Assembly: GCF_019649055.1 (NCBI RefSeq)
Contig: NW_026570489.1
Coordinates: forward strand, 16,214-80,213
DNA: 64,000 nt
Reading direction: 5' to 3'
From: Paramacrobiotus metropolitanus
Lineage: Eukaryota; Tardigrada; Eutardigrada; Parachela; Macrobiotidae
Translations under genes and position numbers: made by a program
Shown: positions 21,600 to 33,671 of the stretch, piece after piece
How positions within the stretch are numbered: position 1 is the first letter of the stretch
How the letters are laid out: each line of letters begins with the position of its first letter
The notes under the pieces: generated by a model
Seen by the model: only the letters and a program-made list of their open reading frames with translations
The model's database searches: none
Told to the model about the DNA's origin: nothing

Positions 21600-21855
21600 A
21601 GTTTCTTAGGTTTTCTTAGGTTTCTTAGGTTTCTTAGGTTTCTTAGGTTTCTTAGGTTTCTTAGGTTTCTTAGGTTTCTTAGGTTTCTTAGGTTTCTTAG
21701 GTTTCTTAGGTTTCTTAGGTTTCTTAGGTTTCTTAGGTTTCTTAGGTTTCTTAGGGTTCTTAGGTTTCTTAGGTTTCTTAGGTTTCTCAGGTTTCTCGGG
21801 TTTCTTAGGTTTCTTAGGTTTCTTAGGTTTCTCAGGTTTCTCAGGTTTCTTAGGT
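21600..21855 (+). repeat. (TTTCTTAGG)n tandem array
   Basis: About 28 copies of the nonamer TTTCTTAGG with few changes. It gives an artefactual frame of Phe-Leu-Arg repeats. The same nonamer makes the core of the hexamer-armed elements at 2742 and 7620 and appears in shorter runs near 22990, 26100 and 33000, and inverted near 61070. This array lacks the hexamer arms. Confidence 0.85.
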
Positions 21856-22129
21856 TGTTGTGAAAGCGGTTTTGTTTCAGTTTTTATGTTTCGCTGTTTA
21901 GCGTATGTAATAACACAGTGAGTGCGGAGTATTTGTGAGTTGCGCCGGGTTTTCTGTTTTTGTCTTTAACTCTGGAAGGTTTTTTGTTTCCTCAGTCGGG
22001 ACCAACGTTTTTGGATTCAGGAAGAAAAGTTACATATAAAACACTTAAAAGTTGGTCAGTAGGTCGCGCCCGGTATAATTATAGTATATCGAGTATGCGC
22101 ATTGTGTTAATTGGCAATTCTTTGTTGGC

Positions 22130-22312
22130 AACACTATGGAGTACATTAGCATCTCACTGGATAGATGTGCCGGCATACAGCCCGATAGCATTGACTGTTT
22201 CCGCGTGCGTAAGCGGTAAGCCGCACCATCAACTGAAGGACCAAAAGTCTACCCTTGCTGGGAGAACTCCTTCCACCACCTCTTTCTTAGTCTTACCGTC
22301 TTAACAGGTCTG
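22130..22312 (+). pseudogene. Exon 3 remnant of the F-box family
   Basis: One frame reads EYISISLDRCAGIQPDSIDCFRV, matching EHISVSLESCAGIQSDNNNCFRM of copy 1. Further on, RTKSLPLLGELLP matches RTQSLTVLGEFLP of copy 2. The frame is lost between the two parts and the rest of the exon is missing. Confidence 0.5.
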
Positions 22313-22514
22313 CATGATAAGTGTTGTGTAAGAATACGGCAAGGTATGGTTGCACTGTTTATGCAACGTTTGAAGTATTACACCTTTGCCTCATTGCGCG
22401 CACAAGCGGTTATATTAGTATGCCAACGCATGCACATCATTGGTCATAAAATACAGATAATGCAGAAGTGTTTTGTAGTGCGCTTGCATATGTGCCGATT
22501 TTGATGCAAGAAGA

Positions 22515-22690
22515 TGCAAGACTACGAGGGCCGCTACCGTTCTTCTGGAGCGACTGGGCAGTCTGGATACCCATATTCATCCCAATGCCGGACGAAGAGA
22601 CGGACCATTCCGCTTCCGACCGGTGACAAGACGTCATGTAGCACTGCAAAAGGCGTACATGCCCGTCGTCCAGACACCTACGGCTGTTTC
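22515..22690 (+). pseudogene. Exon 1 remnant of the F-box family
   Basis: GACGAAGAGACGGACCATTC and CGCTTCCGACCGGTGA match the DEDDGPFRFRPV segment of exon 1 with a frame change. It lies 3' of the exon 3 remnant, so the copy is rearranged as well as decayed. Confidence 0.4.
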
Positions 22691-22824
22691 TACTGAACAA
22701 GAAGCAGCATTAATCGTACCGCTCCAGCTGTGTCGCAATAGCGAGTGCCCAGTTGCAAATGCTGATTCAATTTTATTTTAACTGTGATATGGGCGGGATT
22801 TTACACGTTACGCGCTTCTGTCCA

Positions 22825-22940
22825 CGTTTGTTCGGAGCATTGTTTTGGAAATTTACCCACAGCATCCCACCGTATCCTGATAGCATCCAGTATCCTATAC
22901 GTATCCTTCAAAATTACATTTCCCCGTCTTTTCAAGTGTA
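22825..22940 (+). repeat. GTATCC-rich dispersed repeat, short copy
   Basis: Similar to 25890-26290 and 30750-31145 over its 5' part: CATTGTTTTGGAAATTTACC, CACAGCATCCCACCGTATCC, CGTATCCTTCAAAAT. A few (TTTCTTAGG)-like units follow at about 22995-23040. Confidence 0.5.
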
Positions 22941-23764
22941 ACATTTAGATTTAGATCTTGTTATCGCACATTTAGATATTATATTAAATTTTTAGCGCTT
23001 CTTAGTTTCTTGGTTCTTTAGGTTTAGTTAGTTTTTCAGGAGTTATGGTTACTGAGGCGCTTAACTGTGTGAGCAGGCGCAACCGACACCCTATAACCTG
23101 CACTTCCGTACATACGTACTCCGAAGTATATGATGGCTAATTGTAGTTAGTGATTTGCCATATTTAAAAGTCTCAGTGGAACTTGCTAAATAGTATATAA
23201 CACTAGGAAAGTGCACTCGCATTTTACGGGCACTGCATGACCGAAGCGTAGCTGGAATAATAGAAACTTCATCCACTGCTCTAATTGTTTTCGCACTTTG
23301 TTTTCGCAAGCGAACGGTTTTGTTTAAATGTAACTTCTGCTACACCAAATACAGTAGATATCATGTTGTATTATTTTGGAAATATTGTTGTCCCTCTTAA
23401 ACAAGATTTTAACCAATTAGGTACAACGCAATCGTATTTATGTTTAAACGTTTTACCTATCTACGCCTAAGATTCTCCTTATGGCACACACTGTTTATAG
23501 AACAGTAATTTGTGCAAACGTAAGTGATGTAGGTTAACGTAAAGCAGTTAGCGAACGTAAGTGGGTGTTTCCGTAGGTTCAACTACTAGAGTAGTGTAAA
23601 TTGTCAGATTGCACAATTAACACTAGCTAACGTACTCAGAGGACACAAACTTATATCTTAACGTAAGTAAACCTCAACTTTCATGATTTAAGTTGCGTAC
23701 ATTAACTTACACGAATAGCGCTGTCTTGCGCGAACTTGCTGTATGCTTCACAAACTTTCGTCAA

Positions 23765-24118
23765 CTTGCACGGCTCCAGTGAAAACCGTGCTACAGTCCC
23801 ACTGCGGTAAAACGTTCAGATTGGTGGTAAATGTGGTAGTACGAGCAAAGGCGACATCCTGCATGCAGCCAACTGCCCCATCAACTTTCAAGCAGGCCCT
23901 CAGTATTGAAGGCATTGAGCGGCTCGTAGCCGAGCCGGAAGTGGCGTTCTTCCGCGTTTGTCGATCGATCTCGCACTGTTTGAGGCTTACCGAGCGGTTC
24001 CATGACGTGTCACGCCTTAATGTCGCGTTGTTACACTTTAACATGCACTATATTCTTATGTGGATCAATTTTATGCTTGCCAACTCGAAATTGTATTGTC
24101 TTCTCCCAAAAGGAGATA
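23765..24118 (+). repeat. Family-linked downstream block, copy B
   Basis: Closely matches 15426-15780: CGGCTCGTAGCCGAGCCGGA, TCGCGTTGTTACACTTTAAC, CAACTCGAAA, CCCAAAAGGAGATA. The frame FKQALSIEGIERLVAEPEVAF is kept. Its position after decayed family exons parallels the block behind copy 1. Confidence 0.65.
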
Positions 24119-25885
24119 CTCTTACAACTTACAACAATATGCAATCGTTAAGTTTAAAGTCATATTCTAACGATCCACTTATTTTTAGTTCCATGTATTT
24201 ATTTATTTATTTATATTCTTTCTGACTATGCGTATATCTGTACGTAGATCCGAGGCGCCACCATCGGTATAAGAGGCATCGGTTATAAAATTACTCTACA
24301 GACTGCAGAGTACAGTAATTTTATAACGCTGCAGTTGGTATGTTGGCGCGGCAAACGTGCGCTTCGATTCCTCGCACAATTTCAACTGATTTTTGGCAGC
24401 CTGATGTTTGGGCCATCTTTAGCAGTAGCCTCCTGACCATGGATGGCTCTAATTAAAAGCCAATACAAACGCAGCACTGAGCACCAAGCAGCGGCTTCCT
24501 TTGCCTGACTATCTGTAGTCGTGCTGACTCGTGCATGTCAGCCGGAAAAGTTGTACCATGAACCGAACAGTTGTCACCGGCTGTTCCGCCGGTGTTATGG
24601 CCATCGTGACCGCGGGTTTTCGGTGTTCTATAAGTAAACTGGCCGACAATTTATCGATCAAAACCATACAGAGAACCCACAACCACAGATAACTGGCGGA
24701 GATAATTATCCAGTCAGCACTCGTTGGGATAATGGCCCTGCGTGTGCGCATGTTACAGATTTGCAGCCGGTCTTGTCCAATCGATCTGCAGCGCGCGTGT
24801 AACTGCGCGGCGGCAGGCAAATTTCTCAAGTAAAATTTATGGATATCCACCGAGCTAGATACATCCCTCGTCGATCCGTCTGACTGGATAAATCTCTTGC
24901 TTACAAACTGAAATACATTTACATGCGTTTTGCGCACAAATTCTATCAATTTGATCACCGCTCAAGCCTTCCATCTTACTATCTTGTAGCCACATTCCCG
25001 CGGTCGACGTCGAGCACGGAGCCGTCTTGGAGATTCCTGTGGCCCGATCATCCGACGCTTCGATGCGCCGGTGAACAACTGCCCCAACAAATACCGACAT
25101 CGGCAAGCGGTAACGGCGAGTACACGTACAAATCTACAGCAAAGAAAGAGCTAATTACCTCGCTCGCCAGCTGAAGAGACATGAATAGCAAGCCGCGCCC
25201 GGTACAACATGAAGACTGAAAGATCCTCGGGTACCTCTTTCAAGTTGCATGTCGTCCCGGACGCTTAGGAAGCCGGAACTAGTTCTACTCATGCTGAAAT
25301 ACCTAAACCTGATTTCCCTAACGGCAGGTCCGGTCATTAGCCGTAACCTGGTCGTTACCTGGAACATGTACCAGAGTATGGCATCTAGTTCCGCTACATT
25401 GCCGCACAGTGCCCGGACGTGGCGTTTAGTCCAAATGTCTGGATCGTTACTGACGATCCCGACATTGGGACGAAACGCGACGGAGACACCTCCCAAGAAA
25501 CGATCGCCAACCCGCACCAAGCGATTACCCTGGCGACGGAGCTGCTAAATCGCAGCATAGCTGGGCCAGCTGGATTCTATCGCTGCCATGAAATTGGACC
25601 CGGTGCGCCACACTGCTTCGAGACGCGATACGTTCAAGAAGAGCAATCAGATTCCCAGGAGAAAGGTCGTGTCGAACTCAGCACAGCAGTACGATCTATT
25701 AATCCACCATTTCCATCATAAAAGGTTTGTTACTTGGGAAAGCTACTCCACCGCACGAGGTAGCTGTGAGCAGTAGGCATGCGTTTTTAGGTAAGATTCA
25801 CATAACCTTAATCATAAAACAAAGCATAACACTTAAAAAAATTCATAAACATAACTCATAATTTTAGATATGGTTGGGTTTGTAC
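24119..25885. other. No confident gene; open frames of unclear status
   Basis: A minus-strand frame at 24509-24958 has one strongly hydrophobic stretch (IIISASYLWLWVLCMVLI). A plus-strand frame at 25419-25721 (VWIVTDDPDIGTKRDGD, HQAITLATELLNRS) has protein-like composition. Neither shows a recognisable domain or a paired splice structure. Either could be a decayed host exon. Confidence 0.25.
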
Positions 25886-25889
25886 CGTT

Positions 25890-26290
25890 AAAATGTTCGG
25901 GGCAATTGTTGTTTCGGGAATGTATTCACAGTATCCCACGGCCCACTGCACCCTGACAGTGTCCTGCACGTATCCGACATGTATCTTTCAAAATAACGTT
26001 TCCCGTATTAACTTTTCATTATCGTATCACACCGTATTTCCGTAGTATCCTTTGCGTATCCCAAATACAGTATATTCTGCTAAGGATCAAAATATAAGGA
26101 AGCATAAGAAACCTAAGAAATTAGACAGGATACATGAGGAACACAGAGTGAATACAGTAAGGATGCCGGATACGTAGGCATACTGACATTGTATTGATCA
26201 CCAGCGGTGAAAGCGGCAGAATACTTGGGCAACACATAAGAATATCTACTGAGACAATATACGGGATACGCCGTGTTAAAAATTACCGTA
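25890..26290 (+). repeat. GTATCC-rich dispersed repeat
   Basis: Aligns with 30750-31145: GGGAATGTATTCACAG / GGAAATGTATCCACAG, ATGTATCTTTCAAAA / ATGTATCTTTGAATA, GCCGGATACGTAGGCAT / ACCGGATACGTAAGCAT, GATCACCAGCGGTGAAAGCG / GATCACTAGAGGCGAAAGCG. It is non-coding; no terminal repeats were found. Confidence 0.6.
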
Positions 26291-27835
26291 ATTTTAATAA
26301 AATCTGATGAAACTGTGCTTCACATTGCACTTGGTCGGAAGTGGCTTTTGAGCCACTGCATTAGACAGATTTCGCGCTGAAAATATCGTTGTCGTATATT
26401 GCTGTTTGTGGTATCACTGGTATCCATGCCGGTTTGAATTAAATAAGTACTTAGCAGTTCAGTATTTTTTATGTATGCGTCACGTATCTTCCATGTACAA
26501 GCTTGTCCGGTAATTTCCTACGTAAAGGTACAGCTAGCGCGAAGTTTGCGCATATAACGATGGCCACTTCACTACGTTCATCAAATTTCGCAAATGCGCA
26601 CAGCAGTCAGGTTGTCGCTTACTGCACCGATCATTTTCTAACCACCTTCCGCCAGGCAGTTACTATTATTCTCATAAAATTATATGGCGTGTACGAAGCC
26701 ACCACCCAGCCAAATGCAAGTTACGTGTTTAAACAGAGTGGCGTGGCGCGCCATAGTGTGAAGTTTGGCGTAACACGCAAATTTGTGTAAATCGCTGTAT
26801 GGATTCGTAAGAAATTACCGGACAAGCTTGTATTCTGCCACTTTTAGTTTGGCTTCTGTGAGCCACCGTCCATATGTGCATTTGTGGCAGTGACTGACGC
26901 ACAGACACCACAAGCTATACGTAGCGTGAGTGTAAGCAGCAACTGTGCCCTTTCACTTTCATACGCGGTGGCCGACGAACGGATATTATCCTACCTCAAC
27001 TTACATAAGATGCGGGTATATACGGCTACGGCGCATGTGTGCATTTATTAGAACATGCAACGGCAAACCTGTGACATTTGGTGGCGGTGACCGACGAACG
27101 GACACCACATTTTCTATAATCGCTGAACACTGCCTCTGCCAAAAAGACCGATGTTACAGGGTGGCCATGGCCTTGTAGGCTTGTACCTAGTGGGCCAACG
27201 ATGCAGTGCCGATTGGCATAAAGCGCGCCCATGGTCAACCGGATCTGTCACGCTACGCAGCCTCTCAATCAAACAGCCCATTGTTTGCTTGTCGTTGTCA
27301 AAATATCGATTTTCATGACTTTTTCATTTGCATGATGCCGGATTATTGCATAAGGTCCATGCGACTGGAAAGATTTTCAGCAGCTGTCGCAATTTTTTTT
27401 AACTCGGTCGATCCTGTTATGGTGTTAGGAAATTCACAGTTACGCTGGAGCGCCAACACTCGTTCTACGTAATACCTGCTGCAAACCTGCAACAAGTTAA
27501 ACAGAATCATGCCGACTAAAAATTCAGTTTACATTGAATAATTGTTGTGCGCATTGCTGTTCCATCTGCTCGTGTTGTATAACGCTCGGCCTCCCCGAAT
27601 TACTAGATGTTCTGCGTTGTAAGTGTGAATTACTCATAAAGCCCAGTGCAAATTACTTTGTAGAACTCATGGATAATTTTTGTGATCATAATTCCGTATT
27701 CCCGACCTTTTAAAAGGCCAATACTGCACTTTTGCAGCCGTAAATTACACGAGAGCAAGGATAGTTGAAAACTTGAAAACAATTTGAGTTTTCCCAAAAC
27801 AATTTAAATTTCCAAAGGTTTTCAAACAGATCAGG
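26291..27835. other. Upstream region of family copy 2, no confident gene
   Basis: Short frames only. Around 26870-27110 the words GTGGC.GTGACCGACG and CGACGAACGGA are repeated. Just before the ATG at 27836 is AGGTTTTCAAACAG|ATCAGG, a plausible acceptor like that of copies 1, 3 and 4. Confidence 0.3.
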
Positions 27836-30341
27836 ATGGAGGGTGCGCCGCTGGTGCTGCCGCAGTTCCAACCGCTTCTGGCGGAAGCCAACCAGATAAG
27901 CTATCAGAACACGGTGGCGGTCCGCAACGATGACGGGAGTTGCTGGCTGGGATACATTCAGGATATGGACGGCGACCGGGCCTTTATCCACTTTAACGCC
28001 AAAAAGGTCACGCCTCATTGGGTCCACATGGCACGCGTCTGGACACTGCCGTCCTGCGGGAACACTGGGACATCCCGGGATAACACGCCCTTCTTTGCGG
28101 CACTGCGCGACGAAGACGACGGACCATTCCGCTTCCGTCAGGTCGGCAGGCCGCGTAGGATACGGGGCTGTGCCCAGTGTGAACTATCCTACGTCCCTAC
28201 CGATCCGGCCGTCAGCCACAGCGGTCCCCGTGAAATAGTCCACAGCTGCCAAATCACGCAAGTACTGCTGCCGCTGGCGGGTTCCCCGCTCCTTCTCCAT
28301 TCCAGCAGCAGTCCGCGGTTCAGGAAGTACGTGGTGCCGTTTCCCCGCGCCCCGCTGCTTCTCCGTGACGCCTCGGACAAATTTCGCCTGATCACACACC
28401 TGCGCCAAGGACCTCCCCGCACTGCGGCATGGTACGGCCTGTCGGGCTGCTGTCGCTTTCATCTGCGCACCGAACGGGATGGATGTGTGTTTATTGTTTT
28501 TAATTCGGCAGCGGACGCGCAGCAGATGGTTATGATGTTGACACAGGTCTTGGAGACAAACTTAGCCAGCCGAGACAGTCTGCTCACGGTTCGTTTCCGA
28601 AATCTACCAATAACGGAAGACTGCCTGGGCGAAAAAGGTAACACTCTGAATCATTATCAGCAGCTTAAATATTATTACCTGTCTGATGCATTGTAAATCT
28701 TTCCTCAGATATGCATATCGATTCGTCCTGGAAGACTGCCGGCCTGTGCCATCTGCCGCCGTTTCTTATCAGCCAGATATTCCCCCACATGGACTTACAT
28801 TCACAAATGCGGGCGAAAAGGTAAACAAAAATGGCGTTGGCGCAATTTTTTCAAGCTTAACGAGCCATCATTAACTGCATAGTCTGCATTTGTCGATTCC
28901 AGTGAAATTCTTCCTTTTAGAGACGTTAAATAATCCTAGCAAACCTAACGTACACCGAAATAACTGAATGAAAATAAATCAATTTGCATTTATGCTGGTT
29001 TTCTAATGGTACGTTACTACTCGACAGAGTGTGTGCATTGTGGCAGCTGATGCTGAGCAGTCCCGGCATGACCGAACACATCACTGTCTCCTTGGAAAGC
29101 TGCTCCGGAATCCGATCTGATAGCAGCAACTGCTTCCGCATGGCATCGCTCCTCAGCCGCACACTTAGTTCAAGGACCCAAAGTCTCACCGTGCTGGAAG
29201 AATTCCTTCCCCTTCACTCCACCTTCTTAGTTGACCTGTTGATATCCCTGCAGATTAAGCTACCTCTAATAATTCTCAAAGACCATACTGTCACGAATCC
29301 CCCATGGTTGCACCGGATGGTCGAGACAGTATCGCACTGGCAACATCCGGCCGCTCATGTTGCCACACTACACCAGGCCAACTGCCACTCGATCCTCCTC
29401 CATAACTGGAAAGCCGACTATCTTTTTGGTGAAATGATGCGCATCGTACTTAAGAGTCCTATGGGTTTTCTGCCAGCACAAGAGCAGGAGTTCATGAGGG
29501 ATCTCACGGAGCGACCGTATGCACTGCCTATCGACCAAATTCGCATCACCATTCCGCGGCTCTTGCTGCACTGCGACGACACGCACATGGTTAGCCGCGT
29601 CATGCGCGCTCTGCACGACAACTTCCCTCCGGTCCCGGCAGACATGCTAGCTAAGGTCAAGGCGGTGTACGCCCGCTGGGTGCGCACCTTCAACTATACA
29701 GAGGATTGGCAATCCATTCGCAAATATCTCCTACTGAGAGTACTTCGATTTTTTGCTAGCATTCTGAACGCCGAAAGCCAGAAAATGCTCGCACAGTGCA
29801 CACTACAGTTATGAAGGATATTTCGAGATGCATCCAGCTCTCGCACACTTTGTATATAAGCTTAGTAAACCGACCATCCAAGTGTCCTAGCTAACGAAAT
29901 TGTTAGAAATTCTTTTTTTAGTTAGAAGGTTTTAATCAAACTCTACTCCTAATCTAAACAGATTTTTATTAACTTTTGAGTAAAAAAGAAAACGAACTAA
30001 AAACAACTGCAGAGTGCAGACTGCAGACCGTCCGTCCTCGTTTGGATTACTGCCGTCTTATGCATAAATCGTCCGATTACTGCAGACATATAGCTAAACA
30101 AACCGGAAAATCATTTGCTCATGGGTACCTTGTCCAATCGTGCCGGTGTTTGGATTTTCGGCTGCGTTGTATTACCCGTCGCGTGCTGCGGTGCAACCGC
30201 GTATTATTGTTCCGCAGGTTCAGCCCCTTCGATCCCGACGGCCAGCCACAAACGTGGGCCCATGTCGACCTGCGGCTGGTGAATGTCGAGACCTTAAGCA
30301 GAATGGCCGTCTACGGAATCGATGCGGTTTTTGGAGTGTGA
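27836..30341 (+). CDS. F-box protein with Tudor/Agenet-like N-terminus, family copy 2
   Basis: Exons: 27836-28637, 28709-28820, 29028-29735 and 30218-30341, phases 1, 2 and 2. If so joined it gives 581 aa with no stop. The N-terminus reads YQNTVAVRNDDGSCWLGYIQ. The F-box is CHLPPFLISQIFPHMDLHSQ plus VCALWQLML, and the tail FSPFDPDGQPQTWAHVDLRL. Oddity: after exon 3 the sequence is CTACT|GAGAGT where copies 1 and 4 have CTACT|GTGAGT, so the normal donor is lost. Read-through would instead add 26 codons to a stop at 29814. A GT four bases on would join exon 4 in another frame. The transcript structure at this point is therefore open. The exons are otherwise uninterrupted and well conserved, so the gene may still be expressed. 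Confidence 0.65.
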
Positions 30342-30749
30342 AACCGTGATTACGTGTTGCTGTATAAACAATATATGCAGCCTAAATCAAAGATCGTTAG
30401 GGGGATTTAAGGACAGAATACCCCGCTGTTAAGTATGTACGTATCTGCATATATACTATGTAAAATGTATCATTCTACTTTTGCTATATTTTGTGAGTGT
30501 TTGTACGTCCACGTGGCAGACTTTATGTATTAATGTTAATGGTTTGCTTTTGTATCTGTATATTCTGTTTGCTTTTCTGCGCATTCGGCACTCAGAAACT
30601 TTGGCCAGAGCAGTTTTTCGGACCTAATACCCTGTTCATGTTTAGTAATTTTAGTAAAATCCGCCGAAGCTGCACTGCGCAATGGACATGCGTGATGTTT
30701 CAATGAAGCCTTGAAAGATAGATGCATAGATATGTGCGATGTTGTACAC

Positions 30750-31145
30750 GTAAACGTTTTTGGGGCAGTTTTTGGAAATGTATCCACAGACTACAATATC
30801 TAGTATCCTGACAGAATCCATTACTAGTACGTATATTTTATGTATCTTTGAATATTTCTCCGTTTTTTCTTTCGTAACCAAATCACGCCGTACTCCCGCT
30901 GCATTCTTTGTGTATTCCACATGTATTCTGTTAAGACCAAGAACCATAAGAAAGCATTTTAAGAAGCCTATCGTAGGGAATTAGAGAGGATACACGAATG
31001 AAACATCTCGAACACAGAGTATACCGGATACGTAAGCATAGACATTGCACTGATCACTAGAGGCGAAAGCGGCCAAACACCTGGACGATACATAAGAACT
31101 TTTGCTGTGAGAATATACGGGATGCTCCATACAAAACTGCCGTAG
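30750..31145 (+). repeat. GTATCC-rich dispersed repeat
   Basis: Partner of 25890-26290, with matching words along its whole length up to GAATATACGGGATGC. It starts about 400 bp after the stop of family copy 2. Confidence 0.6.
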
Positions 31146-32164
31146 TACATGGAGAAAACAACTGCTTCGCGTGCGTATCAGCTACCAGTCGTTACAGTAC
31201 CCACCGTATTCTCACACTATTCTTCGGACCATACGAATCCCGACCGTAGTTGTCCCGTATTGCTCCTGTTTCGTTTTAATCTTCTTTGGTGTTTGAGTGA
31301 AATATAATTATGTTGGATCGACAAACAAGGTACGGCAGTAAAACTAAGCATGGGGACAGCCGATGCGAATGCCACGCAGCGATAATAATCCCCTAGATTC
31401 CACTAGGTTGCATTGTTGCGTTGACGGAAAGCGCAATGAAACCTTCAAGATATTGAGCGAAAGTTTCTTTGCGCTGGCTTTTTTCTCGAACAATACGGCG
31501 ACAAAATAGTCACAAAATGTTTGAAGAAAACCGCCTACACAGTAAGACTTTCAAACGACCAGCCAACTAGAGAGTAGCTGGTCCGTGACATCCGTCCAAA
31601 ACCGCGACACACGTCTCTTGAACAGCATTCCAGGGTCCTTCTTTTCAACTTATTGTATATAGCCGTATTTCGCAAAATCATGCTATGTAATGTAGGTTGA
31701 AGAGTGGTCCTCCCCTTGAAAATCTATAAATTAATAAGGGATAGGGTTGATGCGCCACAATTGTGCTTCCACAACTGCGTTTTCGCGCTTACAACGTAGT
31801 GCATAGCCGTAAACATGTAATGCCGACAGGCAACCGCTCCGCATTAATTGCGAGAATAAACACATGTACAGATCAATGCAGAGTACTACAAGCCAAAATA
31901 ATACTAGTACACAGATTTAAACTATTCAGAAGAAATTATCTGAAATGCGCGGACAAGCAGACGTTTCGCACATACAGTCAGCGGTTCTTCCTTTACTCTC
32001 GGCAGAACAACGCAGCATTAATAACTGTTTACGAGGACTTTCCAGTGAACACAGCTAAAATCCCGATGCAGTTCAATACACCGCCCAGGTTGATTGTGAA
32101 CTGGATCGTTCCCAGCCGATACGGCATCCGCGATCCAGCTTACCCGTCCATTGCCAAAAGAACT
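31146..32164. other. No confident gene
   Basis: A frame at 31763-32221 runs into the family-linked block and has no recognisable domain. Nothing else is supported. Confidence 0.3.
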
Positions 32165-32345
32165 TCAGCACTGGCGCCGCTCGTAGCCAGCCCGGAAGCG
32201 CCGGTCTTCCGCGTCTGTTAATCGATTTCGTGGCATGTGCGCGTTACCGCGGCAGGTTCCATGGTGAGTCACTACTACGTTTCAAGTTGTTACACACCTT
32301 ACAAGCACAATATTGTATCGATCAGTCTTCATGCTTGCCAAACTC
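32165..32345 (+). repeat. Family-linked downstream block, copy C (diverged)
   Basis: Shares LVASPEAPVFRVC with copies A and B (LVAEPEVAF.RVC), and the following words GGTTCCATG.TGAGTCAC, GTTGTTACAC and TTGCCAAACTCGAAAA. It lies 1.8 kb after family copy 2. Only the 3' half of the block is present. Confidence 0.45.
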
Positions 32346-32536
32346 GAAAATTATTGCACTTTGTACAAACAGTCGTTAAACACTCGCTGGGACAAAGGCC
32401 ATGCCTGTTTGTAGACTAATACCAGGATTAATTTTACCCAATTGTTTCGCGTCGCGTGTGCTGCGTCTGGAAAAATTCCTCTAGCTACACTGACGAATAT
32501 CAGCGGAGGTAGACACCGTTCCATCCTAACTGGATA

Positions 32537-33671
32537 GGCAGGGTGTAAAAGGTGGCAGTGGCACCTGCCACTGGCAATTGCCACTGGCAATGGCATGCGC
32601 CATTTCGCGACTGGCAAGCGGTAAAACTTGGCAATTTTCAGGAATGCAGAAACAGCTAGAGATGATTTCTGCGACCATGAAAATTCAATTTATATCGAAA
32701 CAAATTTCGACGTCAGTGATGCCACTTATTTTTGCATACCCGGGCATAAGACCTGTACTGTGTCTGTCAACACAGTGAGCGCTGCAACACCGTACAATGT
32801 TCGAAGTTATTACAAAAAGTGGGGTATGAACTGTAGCAAATGCACCCACTCACCTAGCTGCATCTGCCACACGTAGCTTCAGTTCACGTGGCAGATGCAG
32901 TCATTCCGTACGTTAATCTCAAGTTATCCTTCTCTATGTAGTCACCGTCTCATCGGTAAACTGCATGGTCACTTCTCGAGTTTGTTAGTATTTCTTAGGT
33001 TATTTAGGTTTCGTTGGTTTCTTAGATTTCTTAGGATTTATTTCTTAGATATAAATTTCTGATGTGACGTGAGCTATGGTTCGAAAATTGGACGGTTGCA
33101 AACCGTACCATATAGATATCGGCTAATGAAAGTATTCAAAGTTGAAATGCAAAAATTGCATTTAAGTTCAGTTTTGTATGTGGCAAAGTGTTCATTTCCG
33201 GGGCAGACATGGTAAGTCGTAGAGTGTTTTCTCGTCGTAAAATCTGTGCCCGGCACCCGGCTACCAAAACAATGGTACGGTTGAGGCTGATTTTGTTATA
33301 TCCCAGGCCACAGAGTTTTGAATTGTCTCATTTTCGAATCTGGGTATCATAGATTACAAATACTTCTAGTAAGAACATAAGCAGTTCCTTTTGTAACTGC
33401 GATTTTGTAGTACGGATCTACGATGACGATTCTGTAATTCTACCACATCAGACGCAGAAGATGTCCATGAAAATCTAGTAATGAGTGAAGTTGAAAATAA
33501 GAACGGTATTTTTAGTAATCTGATGATTGCAGTTTTATAATTTCTTTAGTTACTATAAAACATAGCTTTTCAGCGGTTGCCAGTTGCCATGTTTTACCGC
33601 TTGCCACTACGCTGCCAGTGCCAGTGACAATTGCCAGTGGCAAGTGCCACTGCCACCTTTTACACCCTGCC
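32537..33671. mobile_element. Non-autonomous TIR element, 1.1 kb, copy A
   Basis: It begins GGCAGGGTGTAAAAGGTGGC and ends with the inverted GCCACCTTTTACACCCTGCC. Subterminal regions are built of TGCCACTGGCAATTG-type palindromic words. The centre has a further inverted repeat, CTGCATCTGCCAC...GTGGCAGATGCAG (32868-32902). A degenerate (TTTCTTAGG)n stretch lies near 32990-33050. There is no transposase frame. It is nearly identical to 60446-61571 in the opposite orientation. No target duplication was found, so the superfamily is undetermined. Confidence 0.75.

Noticed and set aside
21591-21863. 90-codon frame of Phe-Leu-Arg repeats
   Set aside because: It is a direct translation of the TTTCTTAGG nonamer array, with no start context or non-repeat domain.
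24509-24958. Minus-strand frame with a hydrophobic helix, possible GPCR TM4
   Set aside because: One hydrophobic stretch only, no receptor motif, no supporting exons.
26950-27015. F-box-like reading VADERILSYLNLHKMR
   Set aside because: Too short and too diverged from the family exon. There is no matching splice junction, so chance similarity is likely.
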